This document shows, in pieces, positions 8,559 through 17,263 of a DNA stretch of 64,000 bases. A model generated the notes under the pieces. It was not told the DNA's origin, ran no database searches, and saw only the letters and a list, made by a program, of their open reading frames with translations. The translations under genes and the position numbers were made by a program. The stretch lies in contig NZ_AYTM02000002.1 of assembly GCF_000507185.2 (NCBI RefSeq), positions 4,995,501 through 5,059,500 on the forward strand, written 5' to 3'. The first letter of the stretch is position 1, and each line of letters starts with the position of its first letter. Origin of the DNA: Pseudomonas syringae KCTC 12500 (GTDB lineage: Bacteria; Pseudomonadota; Gammaproteobacteria; Pseudomonadales; Pseudomonadaceae).

Positions 8559-10544
8559 ATGACCATTCTTCAGCGAGTGATCGGTGGATTTGCTGTGCTG
8601 GTGGTACTGCTGCTCGCCATGGCAGGTATCAGCTATCAAAGCACTCATTCCATAAGCGATCGGATCAGCGTCATCACAGGGCAATCCGCACCCTTGAGCA
8701 GGGCGGCGAGCGAGCTATACGTGCATGTGCTGCGCGCCAACCAGGCACTGCTCGGGGTTCTGGTCAGCACTGATCCCAAACAGATCGACGATGGCAAGCA
8801 GCCGTTCAACGAGAGCATGACCCGGTTCAATCAGTTGCTGGACAGCACGCCTGCCTATATTGGCGATCATGCTGAATTGCGCGACAACCTGAACCAGCAA
8901 CGCCAACTGAGTGCTGCTTATGCCGAGCAGGCGCAGACGCTGATTGCCAGCCATCGGCAGCACGTTCTGCAGGCACTTCAGAGCCGAGTGTTGCAGGGCT
9001 ACAGCAGCAGTCAGGGCGCGCAACTGACCGGTTATCTTCGTGACTATATTGCCCGCGAGCGCAACGCCGGTTCCGCAGAGACGGTGGCAGCGGGGGAAAA
9101 GCTGCTACTGGAGGTCGGCAAATCCTACGATGGTCTGGCTGCCCATGCCGCCACACCGAATATTCAGACCTTGCAGCGCGTACTCAACTTGCAGGATGAG
9201 GTGATCAGTACCCGCACACGGGAGCTCATCGCAGCCGACCCGCGCGCTGGCCGGATTGCCGCAGTGATGGTCAACCGCCTGCTTAACGATCTGACTGGCA
9301 GCGACGGCGTTTATCAGGCCTACAGGCAGGAAGCGGCACTCGCCGAGCAGGTCGACAAGCAGCGCCAGGCAGCGGAAACCCGTCTTCAAGCAACGCTGAG
9401 CAAGATCGGCGAGTTCGGCAATCAGTCACTGGCGGTGGCCAACGACGCCAAGGCCGGGGCGGATTCGACGATTGCCACCAGCCTTAGCCTGTTGCTGATC
9501 GCCTGCCTGCTGGCCGTCATGGCGGCAGCAATCATCGGCACATGGGTCGCCTTCAGCCTTCGTCGCCCTCTGGCTGCGTTTCGCGAGGTTTTGAAGACGC
9601 TCACCAGTGGCGACATGCGGGTACGTTTCGACGTCAGCCGCCGCGATGAGTTTGGTGAGTTGGGTGGTTATCTCAATGAATTCACCCAGTCGTTGCAACA
9701 GACGTTTCGTCAACTGATCGGGTCGGCCGACAACCTGGCGCTGACCGCCAGCCAGAACGCGCAGATCAGTGAGCAGACGACCCGCGTGGTGGACGAGCAG
9801 AAGGATCGGCTCAACTCTGCCGCGTCAGCCATGACTGAAATGGAGAGCACGGTCGAGGAAGTCGCCCGTCGGGCTCAGGACACACGCGGCGCGGTGGACA
9901 GCACCAGTGAGCTGACCGGGAAAGTGCAAAAGCGCGTGGCTGAAACCATCGTCAACATTCGCCAGCAGGCTGAACAGGTCAACAAGGCGTCTGCGGTGAC
10001 CGACGAGTTGCAGAAATACGGGCAGAACATCGACGGTATCGTCGACGCCATTCGCACCATTGCCGAACAGACCAACCTGCTGGCGCTCAACGCCGCCATC
10101 GAAGCGGCGCGGGCTGGCGAGCAGGGCAGGGGCTTTGCGGTGGTGGCCGATGAGGTACGCTCGCTGGCCGGTCGCACTCAAACCTCAACCAGCGAGATAC
10201 AGGAAATGATCGGCCAGATGCAGAGCAAGATCCATTCGGCGGTAGAGGTGATGAACGAAAGCCAGATCCAGTCCGACCATTGCGTGACACTGGCTTCCGG
10301 CGCTGATCAATTGCTGGTGGAAATGGGCGAGGCGGTGGATGTGATTCGCGACATGAACATTCAGATCGCTGCGGCCACTGAACAGCAAAGCGCGACGGTG
10401 CAGGAGACCAGTCGCATGGTCACCCACATCAACGATTCCGCCCAGCAGGCCGCCGACGGTGCCGAGCAATCGGCAATCAGCAGTCAGGACCTGTCGAAAA
10501 TGGCCAGGGATCAGCGCGAGCTGCTTCATCATTTCAGCGTTTAA
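8559..10544 (+). CDS. Methyl-accepting chemotaxis protein with long helical periplasmic domain
   Basis: Transmembrane chemoreceptor of 661 residues. TM1 is near residues 7-27 and TM2 near 306-330. Between them is an all-helical periplasmic region of about 280 residues, the size of HBM-type ligand domains. Then come a HAMP domain and a signalling domain with the hallmark hairpin tip [35 protein letters not shown]. There is no C-terminal pentapeptide for tethered CheR. It is followed 18 bases later by a periplasmic sugar-binding protein, so the receptor may sense through that protein. A sigma-28-like promoter lies upstream. Confidence 0.93.
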   Translation: MTILQRVIGGFAVLVVLLLAMAGISYQSTHSISDRISVITGQSAPLSRAASELYVHVLRANQALLGVLVSTDPKQIDDGKQPFNESMTRFNQLLDSTPAYIGDHAELRDNLNQQRQLSAAYAEQAQTLIASHRQHVLQALQSRVLQGYSSSQGAQLTGYLRDYIARERNAGSAETVAAGEKLLLEVGKSYDGLAAHAATPNIQTLQRVLNLQDEVISTRTRELIAADPRAGRIAAVMVNRLLNDLTGSDGVYQAYRQEAALAEQVDKQRQAAETRLQATLSKIGEFGNQSLAVANDAKAGADSTIATSLSLLLIACLLAVMAAAIIGTWVAFSLRRPLAAFREVLKTLTSGDMRVRFDVSRRDEFGELGGYLNEFTQSLQQTFRQLIGSADNLALTASQNAQISEQTTRVVDEQKDRLNSAASAMTEMESTVEEVARRAQDTRGAVDSTSELTGKVQKRVAETIVNIRQQAEQVNKASAVTDELQKYGQNIDGIVDAIRTIAEQTNLLALNAAIEAARAGEQGRGFAVVADEVRSLAGRTQTSTSEIQEMIGQMQSKIHSAVEVMNESQIQSDHCVTLASGADQLLVEMGEAVDVIRDMNIQIAAATEQQSATVQETSRMVTHINDSAQQAADGAEQSAISSQDLSKMARDQRELLHHFSV

Positions 10545-10562
10545 CGCCCCGGGAGTCAGAAC

Positions 10563-11483
10563 ATGAAACAGTGGTTATCGATTTCCCTGAGTGCGAGCCT
10601 GCTGTTCGCTGGCCTGGCGCAGGCTGCCACGCCGCTGATCGGTGTAGGCATGGCCAAATACAACGACAACTTCCAGACCATCCTGCGCCACGGCGTGGAG
10701 AAACAGGTAGCCCTGCTGGACGCCGACATTTTCATGGAAAACGGCCAGGACGACGTGGAGCTGCAGATGCGGCAGTTTCGCAATCTGGTGAACTCGAAAG
10801 TCGATGCCATCGTCGTCGCAATGGTGAGTGGCAAAAGTGCGCCGGAAATGATGCGTTTGGCCAACGAGGCCAAGGTTCCGCTGGTATTCGTCAATCGCAA
10901 TCCGGAGCCTGCCAAGTGGCCTGCGCTGACGGCGTTCGTCGGCTCTGACGAACTGGAATCCGGCACATTGCAGATGGAAGAGCTGGCCCGCCGCGCCAAT
11001 TACAAGGGCAATGTGGTGATTCTGGTCGGCGACCCGAGCAACAAATCATCGGTCATGCGCACCGAGGACGTGGAGAAGGTGGTCGCCAAGTACCCGGACA
11101 TGAAGGTCGTGCAGAAGAAAATCGGCAACTGGGAGCGCAGTCAGGCTGCGACCATCGTGATTGAATGGGTCAAGCAGGGCGTGGACTTCTCCATCATCGC
11201 TGCCAACAATGACGAAATGGCCATTGGGGCAATCATGGGGCTGGAAAAAACCGGCAAAAAGGCGGGTGATTATCTGGTGGGCGGGATCGATGGCACCCCG
11301 GACGGTTTGAAGCTGATGGCTGAAGGCAAGATGGCGGTGAGCGTGTTTCAGGATGCGCTCGGGCAGGCCGACGGCGCAGTGGATGCCGCGATGCGCATGG
11401 CGCGCGGCGAAACCCTGGCGTCCCCGGTCATCTGGGTGCCGTTCAAGCTCATTACTCCGGAAAATCGTCAGCAGTTCGAGTAG
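10563..11483 (+). CDS. Periplasmic sugar-binding protein without transporter partners
   Basis: A ribose/xylose-type type I periplasmic binding protein, 306 residues, with a signal peptide cleaved after GLAQA. Family features include the two-lobed fold with VDAIVVAMVSGKSAPEMMRLA near residue 80, LANEAKVPLVFVNRN, and VGGIDGTPDGLKLM near 238. No permease or ATPase gene is adjacent. It lies directly downstream of a chemoreceptor, apparently in the same transcript. The inferred job is ligand presentation to that receptor rather than transport; a role with a transporter encoded elsewhere cannot be excluded. Confidence 0.88.
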   Translation: MKQWLSISLSASLLFAGLAQAATPLIGVGMAKYNDNFQTILRHGVEKQVALLDADIFMENGQDDVELQMRQFRNLVNSKVDAIVVAMVSGKSAPEMMRLANEAKVPLVFVNRNPEPAKWPALTAFVGSDELESGTLQMEELARRANYKGNVVILVGDPSNKSSVMRTEDVEKVVAKYPDMKVVQKKIGNWERSQAATIVIEWVKQGVDFSIIAANNDEMAIGAIMGLEKTGKKAGDYLVGGIDGTPDGLKLMAEGKMAVSVFQDALGQADGAVDAAMRMARGETLASPVIWVPFKLITPENRQQFE

Positions 11484-11494
11484 TGCGCAGGTTG

Positions 11495-11525
11495 CAAACG
11501 TGTGGCGCCGGGCGTCACACGTTTG
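11495..11525. terminator. Bidirectional terminator between convergent genes
   Basis: CAAACGTGTG and CACACGTTTG form a perfect 10-bp stem around an 11-base loop. It lies between the stops of the convergent binding-protein and nuclease genes. Confidence 0.65.
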
Positions 11526-11580
11526 TGTCCTTGCTGCACACTCGGGATCGAACGTGGAGCAGGCCGCGCTTATCGGCAAG

Positions 11581-12525
11581 TCAGACCCGGATATCCTGCG
11601 GTCCGCGGATCTGGGCTTCGATGCGTGTGCCGGTCAGGCGCTCTTCGTTGGAGAACCCGTCGTAGCTGGACAGGTCGCCAAAGCGGATACCGGTGAGTTG
11701 TTCGATCTGCGCGACGCTGCGTTGCCAGGTTTTGAGCGGGCCGAACATGATGTCCAGCTTACCCAGCTCGCGGGTCTGGTCGATCATGTAGGCGCTGGCC
11801 GAAGGCTTGCCGTCATCGCCGAGAAAGGCCACGACTTTCCAGAATGCCGAAGGTATTTTGACGTTGCGGTAGCTGCGGTCGTCGTCGCGCAGCACCGGCC
11901 CGGTGAATACTGTTACCCGTGATTTCCAGCGCCGTGTGTTATCGAGAATGTAGTCCTCGAGTTCCAGCCAGGTCTTCTGGTTGAACGCACCCATCTGTGG
12001 CGAGCAGTTGGTGAAGTGGAAGGTGTCACTGTTGGCAACTTCGGCTTCCTTGCCCCAGTTAGGGTCCTGACGCCGAACCAGATGGCCGCGATCCAGCAGG
12101 TTGTCGGCGTACACACTTTCGCCAATCTGCGCCTCGGCGGGCAGACGGCCGTCGAATGCCCAGGAATCCTTGCTGCGCTTGACCTCCACGCTATTGGCAC
12201 CATCAATGTTGACGCCGACATACAGCGCCAGACGCCGACTGCGCGACATGGTGATGGAAAAATGTGTGTAATCGAGGCGATCCCCCGTGTTCTTCAAAGG
12301 ATAGACATCTGGCGCAAGTTCCTCGTCGGCAGTCGGCCAGGGCACGATGAAATCACCGAGGAAGTTCTCGGCATAGCCGGTGCGCTTTTTCAAGTCGCTT
12401 GCTGGTGTGGTGCGTCCTGCGGCCAGCGCCTGTGGTTCGAGTAAGGGTGTAGTCGACGTCAGTGGTTTGAGGTCGGCAAGGCGGGGCCGGTAGGCGAGAT
12501 CGATGGCGAACTTCTTGTCAGGCAC
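11581..12525 (-). CDS. DNA/RNA non-specific endonuclease (NUC family)
   Basis: A beta-beta-alpha-metal nuclease of 314 residues. The catalytic DRGH motif is intact at residues 145-148 (LLDRGHLVRRQD), followed by FHFTNCSPQMGAFNQKTW, whose asparagine near 182 would bind the metal. It acts on DNA and RNA without sequence specificity. No signal peptide or membrane segment is seen, which is unusual because many family members are secreted. The N-terminal 75 residues do not match the domain. No immunity-like gene is next to it, so a toxin role is speculative. The start follows a weak site; it is convergent with the binding-protein gene. Confidence 0.87.
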   Translation of the reverse strand: MPDKKFAIDLAYRPRLADLKPLTSTTPLLEPQALAAGRTTPASDLKKRTGYAENFLGDFIVPWPTADEELAPDVYPLKNTGDRLDYTHFSITMSRSRRLALYVGVNIDGANSVEVKRSKDSWAFDGRLPAEAQIGESVYADNLLDRGHLVRRQDPNWGKEAEVANSDTFHFTNCSPQMGAFNQKTWLELEDYILDNTRRWKSRVTVFTGPVLRDDDRSYRNVKIPSAFWKVVAFLGDDGKPSASAYMIDQTRELGKLDIMFGPLKTWQRSVAQIEQLTGIRFGDLSSYDGFSNEERLTGTRIEAQIRGPQDIRV

Positions 12526-12645
12526 AGTGCTTGCTCCTGTGGGGATTGAATGTCTTTAGTTCACCATAGACGCGTTACAGCGCGGCGTCAGGCTGGGCGT
12601 TTGACATGATCGACTGACGATTCGGCAAAATCCGTTAAATAGGCT

Positions 12646-12672
12646 TAAGTATCTGGCAACGTGCGTCGATAA
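12646..12672 (+). promoter_or_regulatory. Sigma-28 (FliA)-like promoter of the second chemoreceptor
   Basis: TAAGTATC, exactly 11 bases, then GTCGATAA. It is close to the TAAAGTTT-N11-GCCGATAA consensus, with the -10 differing at one position. It lies about 58 bases before the start codon at 12730. Confidence 0.65.
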
Positions 12673-12729
12673 GCTGTAGATAAGAGCAATCCGCAGCTCG
12701 CGTTATTTCATTGACCGGAGGGCTACAGG

Positions 12730-14343
12730 ATGTCGATAAAACTACGTCTGTTCTTGCTGATAGGCACCAGTGTACTGACCGTCATGATCATCAGCCTGGT
12801 CAACTACCTGGGTAATACGCGCATGGAGGCGGCGATGCTCGACAGTGAAGTCAGCATGGCTGCGCTGGGCAATCACCTGCAAGCCGACATGATGCACGAC
12901 GCGCTGCGCGCCGATGTGCTGTCAGCGATGCTGTTCGGCCTTGGCAGGAGCAACAGTTCGCGTGATGAAGTGCAGGCATCCCTCAAAGAGCATGCCGCAC
13001 TGTTTCGCAAGGTCGTGAGCGATAACCTGCAACTGCCGCTCACCGAAGCCCTCAAGGCAGAGCTGAGCAGGCTCAAGCCGAGCCTCGACGCCTATATCAG
13101 CGCAGGCGAGCGGATTGTCGGGCTGGCCATCGACAGTCCGGACCGCGCGCAGCAAGAGCTGGGCACATTTTCCAGCGCCTTCACGCAACTGGAGGGGCAG
13201 ATGTCGAGCTTGAGTGACCTGATTGAGGACAATTCCAAAGCCAGCGGCGAGCGCACTCGTCAGGCGATTAGCAGTGCCAATGTGACCTTGGCGGTCGTGC
13301 TTTCGATCAGTATTTTGCTGCTGCTGATCCAGGGGCATTGGGTGACGCGCAGCATCATGATCCCGCTCGCGTCCGCCAGCCGTATTGCCGACAGTATTGC
13401 CCATGGCAACCTGCGCGAACCTATCGCCGAGTCCCGTGGCCGTGACGAAGCCAGCATGCTGATTCGCAGCCTGGCGATCATGCAGCGTGACCTGCGCAGC
13501 ATGATCGAAGTGGTGCGCAGCAATGCCAACGACGTCAGTGGCATGAGCCGTCAGCTCAGCAGTGGTTGCCATGAGGTGGCCGACAGCAGCCGGCAACAGA
13601 GTTCGGCAGCCGGCACCATGTCGGCGGCGACCAGCGAGATGACCGCAAGCATTGAAGAAATCACCCGGCATGCCGGGCAGGCCCTTGAAATGGCCAGTCA
13701 GGCCGAATCCCTGGCCAAGAACGGCGGTCGGGTGATTCATCAGGTGGTCAGTGACATGGACAGCATTGCCCGCTCGGCGCAGCAGTCGGCTCAGGTGATC
13801 CGTACGCTGGACAAGGACTCGGAAGGAATCTTCAATATTATTCAGGTCATCAAGGGCATTGCCGACCAGACCAACCTGCTGGCACTCAACGCGGCCATCG
13901 AGGCTGCCCGTGCTGGCGAGCAGGGCCGTGGTTTTGCCGTGGTGGCCGACGAAGTGCGCAGCCTGGCCGGACGCACCAGTGCTTCCACTCAGGAAATCAC
14001 CACCATGGTTGCGCGCATTCAGCAGAGCACCCGTGAGGCGGTCACCAGCATGGAAGCCGGTGTGGCTCAGGTCGACAAGGGCATGGCGGTCACCGCCGAA
14101 GTGGAGCGCGCGATCAGCGATATCCTGGATGCCACGTTGAGCACCACGCAACTGGTCAACGACATCACCCGCACCATTGGTGAGCAAAGCCTGGCGAGTA
14201 ATGAAATCGCTCATCAGGTAGAAATGATTGCCAGCATGTCCGAGGGCAATAGCCGGGTTATCGGCCAGACCGCCAGTACGACTGATGAACTGTCGGTAAT
14301 GGCCGGGCAGCTTTCACAATCGGTCGATCGCTTTCAGCTGTGA
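12730..14343 (+). CDS. Methyl-accepting chemotaxis protein with four-helix-bundle sensor
   Basis: A 537-residue chemoreceptor. TM1 is near residues 7-27 and TM2 near 184-203. The periplasmic part is about 155 residues and helical, fitting a 4HB sensor. HAMP follows (residues about 204-256), then a signalling domain with the tip [36 protein letters not shown] start ATG follows GGAG. It has its own sigma-28-like promoter and is followed by a GC hairpin. It is divergent from the nuclease gene. Confidence 0.93.
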   Translation: MSIKLRLFLLIGTSVLTVMIISLVNYLGNTRMEAAMLDSEVSMAALGNHLQADMMHDALRADVLSAMLFGLGRSNSSRDEVQASLKEHAALFRKVVSDNLQLPLTEALKAELSRLKPSLDAYISAGERIVGLAIDSPDRAQQELGTFSSAFTQLEGQMSSLSDLIEDNSKASGERTRQAISSANVTLAVVLSISILLLLIQGHWVTRSIMIPLASASRIADSIAHGNLREPIAESRGRDEASMLIRSLAIMQRDLRSMIEVVRSNANDVSGMSRQLSSGCHEVADSSRQQSSAAGTMSAATSEMTASIEEITRHAGQALEMASQAESLAKNGGRVIHQVVSDMDSIARSAQQSAQVIRTLDKDSEGIFNIIQVIKGIADQTNLLALNAAIEAARAGEQGRGFAVVADEVRSLAGRTSASTQEITTMVARIQQSTREAVTSMEAGVAQVDKGMAVTAEVERAISDILDATLSTTQLVNDITRTIGEQSLASNEIAHQVEMIASMSEGNSRVIGQTASTTDELSVMAGQLSQSVDRFQL

Positions 14344-14373
14344 TATCAAATTGCCCAGCTCTGCAGTACTCTG

Positions 14374-14390
14374 CGGCGCGAAAAGCGCCG
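14374..14390 (+). terminator. GC hairpin after the second chemoreceptor
   Basis: CGGCGC-GAAAA-GCGCCG stem-loop about 30 bases past the stop. No T-run follows, so termination is only possible. Confidence 0.4.
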
Positions 14391-14505
14391 TGAGCTGCGT
14401 GGTCGAAGTTTTTCCGCCTCCGCTGAAGGCGAACGCATTAAAGCTTTGGTAGCGACAGACGTTAACCATCGCACCGGAATCACCCTTGTACCCAGGAGCA
14501 GCAAA

Positions 14506-16302
14506 ATGCAGACGTTAAAGGCTTTGTACGAGTCAGTTGAAAAGCAGTTTTTCAACACGCTGACCAAGAAGCTATCGAGCCTTTTCCTGCTGGTCCTGGT
14601 CAGCGCCTTGCTGTATTGGGTCGCGTTGAACATTCGTTCCGACATCATGCTGCAATTGCGCGGCACGCAAACGGACCCTGCCGCGCTGGGCGTGATCCAG
14701 AGTCAGCTTGATCTGCTGAGCAATGCGATTCTGTTGAGCACGCTGTTCACGCTGGTCATGGTCAGCTTCATGGTCTGGTATTTCCGCCACCTGATCGTGC
14801 GTCCTGTGATGTCCATGACCCGCGCGCTCGAAGAGGTCGCCAGCGGTGAGGGTGATCTGTCGAAGGATCTGCCGTTGCTCACTCATGATGAAATTCGCGG
14901 GCTGGCCAGTACCTGCAATCTCTTTCTGGCCAAACAGCGCGAGATCATCAGCAGCATTCAAGGGCTGACTGTACAGATCGCCGTCGAGTCAGCGCGTTCG
15001 CTGAAGAACATCAGTGATTCCAGCGACAGCGCAACCGATCAGGCACGCTTCGCCAGAGAAGTGATGGACCAGAGCAACATGGCAGTGGGCAGCATCGAGG
15101 ACGTCTCGCAACAGACCCAGGGCATTTCCAGCACCACCGCGCAGAACCTGAGCATGGCGCGCGATTCTTATGCCGAATTGCTGGAAGTGACCGGAAACAT
15201 CAGCCAGATATCCAGCAGCCTCAATGAGTTCGGTGGACTGGTCTCAGGCTTGAATGAGCGTTCATCAAGCATCAAGTCGATTGTCGGTCTTATTCAGCAG
15301 ATTTCTTCGCAAACCAACCTGCTGGCGCTCAATGCGGCCATCGAAGCGGCGCGGGCGGGGGAGAGTGGTCGAGGTTTTGCGGTGGTGGCTGACGAGGTGC
15401 GCACGCTGGCGCAAAACGTCAGCAAAGCCACTGACGACATCTCGCGCAACATCGACGCTATGCTTCAGGAAGTCAGCTCCACACACGAACAGACCATCCA
15501 GATCAGCCACAGCGCCCGCGAAACCCAGCTGGTGGTAGAGCGTGCGTCCGGCCATTTCGAAAGCATGATCGGCGATTTCGAGTCGACCAACGACAAGCTC
15601 GCCGACATCGCTGCTCATATTCAGCAGTTTGCCTCTACAAACACGGGGATCAATGAACGGGTAACGCGGATCTATTCCGATAGCCAGGCCATCGACCAGC
15701 GCATGCAGCACTCCGCGACGGCCACCCGGGATCTTTCCAGCGTGGCCGAGCAGGTGCAGGCGCTGTTGGGGCGATTTGTGCTTGGGCATGGCGAACTGGA
15801 TGCGGCGATCACTCGCGCTAGCCAGTGCCGTGACATTCTGCAAGCACGCCTGGTCGAGCTGCATAAACAGGGCGTCAATCTGTTCGATCAGAGTTACAAG
15901 CTGATTCCGGGCACAGACCCCAAACAATACACCACCGGTTACACCGAGCGTTTTGCGCAAATCTGCCAGGAAGAATGCGACAAGCTGACCAAGGGCACAC
16001 GCGGCGGCAAGGTCACCTTCATCGTCGACAGCAAAGGCTACTGCCCGGTCAACAACAGTTGGGTATCGCAAAAGCCTACCGGCAATCGTGAAGTCGATCT
16101 GCCGGTGTGCCGTAACAAACGTATGTTCTCCGACCCGATTGGTCTGCGCGCCGCAGGCAACAAGCAGCGTTTTCTGTTGCAGACTTATTTGCGCGATACC
16201 GGAGAGATCATGACCGAAATCGATGTGCCGTTCTTTTTCGAGGGGCGCCACTGGGGCAACTTGCGGATGGGCTTCGACGCAGCGCTGCTGTTGGGTAAAT
16301 AA
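14506..16302 (+). CDS. Methyl-accepting chemotaxis protein with C-terminal sensor-like domain
   Basis: A 598-residue chemoreceptor. The ATG at 14506 follows AGGAG and is preferred to 14446. TM1 (about residues 25-45) and TM2 (about 75-95) enclose only some 30 periplasmic residues, too few for a normal sensor. HAMP and a signalling domain follow, with the tip [35 protein letters not shown]. After the adaptation helices there is an extra globular region of about 160 residues ([16 protein letters not shown] to the end) with [13 protein letters not shown], a cysteine-containing RNKRMF segment and [14 protein letters not shown], which resembles a Cache/PAS-type fold ending. Sensing may therefore be cytoplasmic. 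A weak sigma-28-like sequence may exist near 14402. Confidence 0.9.
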   Translation: MQTLKALYESVEKQFFNTLTKKLSSLFLLVLVSALLYWVALNIRSDIMLQLRGTQTDPAALGVIQSQLDLLSNAILLSTLFTLVMVSFMVWYFRHLIVRPVMSMTRALEEVASGEGDLSKDLPLLTHDEIRGLASTCNLFLAKQREIISSIQGLTVQIAVESARSLKNISDSSDSATDQARFAREVMDQSNMAVGSIEDVSQQTQGISSTTAQNLSMARDSYAELLEVTGNISQISSSLNEFGGLVSGLNERSSSIKSIVGLIQQISSQTNLLALNAAIEAARAGESGRGFAVVADEVRTLAQNVSKATDDISRNIDAMLQEVSSTHEQTIQISHSARETQLVVERASGHFESMIGDFESTNDKLADIAAHIQQFASTNTGINERVTRIYSDSQAIDQRMQHSATATRDLSSVAEQVQALLGRFVLGHGELDAAITRASQCRDILQARLVELHKQGVNLFDQSYKLIPGTDPKQYTTGYTERFAQICQEECDKLTKGTRGGKVTFIVDSKGYCPVNNSWVSQKPTGNREVDLPVCRNKRMFSDPIGLRAAGNKQRFLLQTYLRDTGEIMTEIDVPFFFEGRHWGNLRMGFDAALLLGK

Positions 16303-16306
16303 GCGA

Positions 16307-16325
16307 GGGCGCGACGTGCGCGCCC
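16307..16325 (+). terminator. GC hairpin after the third chemoreceptor
   Basis: GGGCGCG and CGCGCCC pair around ACGTG, starting 5 bases past the stop. No clear T-run is present. Confidence 0.45.
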
Positions 16326-16486
16326 GGTGTTCGATGCCGACCCACAGTGACATCGCTCAATGTGTTTCATGCACCGACGGCAGGCGTGTTCAGGCTGGCC
16401 TGACCCGAAAGGACTGAACGTTTGCGCCAATAAAAGCTCCATTTTCAAGCGGCGCTGATTTCCAGAACGCCACCGGAGGTGTGACT

Positions 16487-16792
16487 TTGAACATTCAAGA
16501 CCTGACCAAGCATGCAAACGATCAAACGGTTCGTGAACTCGATTTGATCTCCATGGAAGGCGGTTCCTACGTGCTGCACGCAAAGCTCGACGGCAAGTCT
16601 GTGCCGGTGGAAGATTCGAGCGGAAAAACCCTGCACGTTGCTTCGGTGGAAGAGGCGCGCAAGGTGCTGTCTTCGGTGTCTGACGTAAAACTGTTCATGA
16701 CCCAGGCCGTGGCGCATGACGAAATGGTCGGTCTGGACGATGTGAAGGCACAAACTTCGCGGCAGAAGATACCCCTGCGCTCGAGTCTGTGA
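16487..16792 (+). CDS. DUF6482 family small protein
   Basis: A cytoplasmic protein of 101 residues with an MNIQDLTKHANDQTVRELDL N-terminus and a GGSYVLHAKLDGKSVPVED segment, which I recognise as the DUF6482 family of pseudomonads. Function unknown. Two starts are possible: GTG at 16481, only 2 bases from GGAGG, and TTG at 16487, 7 bases from GGAGG. Spacing favours the TTG. It is convergent with the RidA gene. Confidence 0.65.
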   Translation: MNIQDLTKHANDQTVRELDLISMEGGSYVLHAKLDGKSVPVEDSSGKTLHVASVEEARKVLSSVSDVKLFMTQAVAHDEMVGLDDVKAQTSRQKIPLRSSL

Positions 16793-16798
16793 TGTCGA

Positions 16799-17200
16799 TC
16801 AGGTGTTGTTGCGCCTGACCGCAACGCACTTGATTTCGAGCAGCAACCCGTGGTGCGCCAGTTCGGCAACGCCGATGCAGGTCCAGGCACATTGGCCACG
16901 CGGGAAAATGCGGTTTTTCACTTCACGAAACACCGCCATGTGCTCGCTCATGGCGACGTGATAAGTGGTCATGTCGACGATATCGTCGAAGGTGCAGCCG
17001 CCCTCGGCGAGTAAGGTGCGCAGATTTTCCCAGCAGGCGATGAATTGCGCCTCTGGGTTGAGAATGACTTCCATATCCCGCGTACGCCCCACCTGGCCCG
17101 CGCAGTACAGGGTATCCCCAACCTTGACCGCAGGCGCATAGCCTGCACGGTCCATGATCGACTGCATGGTGGGCGGAATGATGAGCTCTCGGTCTGACAT
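16799..17200 (-). CDS. RidA/YjgF family enamine/imine deaminase
   Basis: A 133-residue RidA-fold protein, likely a trimer that hydrolyses reactive enamines or imines released by PLP enzymes. The key arginine is present (Arg101 in FPRGQCAWTCIG) along with Glu122 in LLLEIKCVAV, matching the RidA active site. The N-terminus SDRELIIPPTMQSIMDRAGYAPAV is longer than in canonical RidA, which suggests a divergent subfamily. AGGTG lies 8 bases upstream of the ATG. It follows topB on the same strand with 63 bases between. Confidence 0.88.
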   Translation of the reverse strand: MSDRELIIPPTMQSIMDRAGYAPAVKVGDTLYCAGQVGRTRDMEVILNPEAQFIACWENLRTLLAEGGCTFDDIVDMTTYHVAMSEHMAVFREVKNRIFPRGQCAWTCIGVAELAHHGLLLEIKCVAVRRNNT

Positions 17201-17263
17201 GTTATAACACCTGTTTGTAACGCTTGAATGTGCAGTGGCTGATCTGGCTATCGCCGTTCCGGC

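Noticed and set aside
11581..12525. Toxin-immunity module
   Set aside because: No small convergent or downstream gene could serve as immunity protein, so the idea stays unproven.
12922..14214. 430-codon minus-strand frame
   Set aside because: Antisense to a chemoreceptor gene; His- and Gly-rich composition and no domain.
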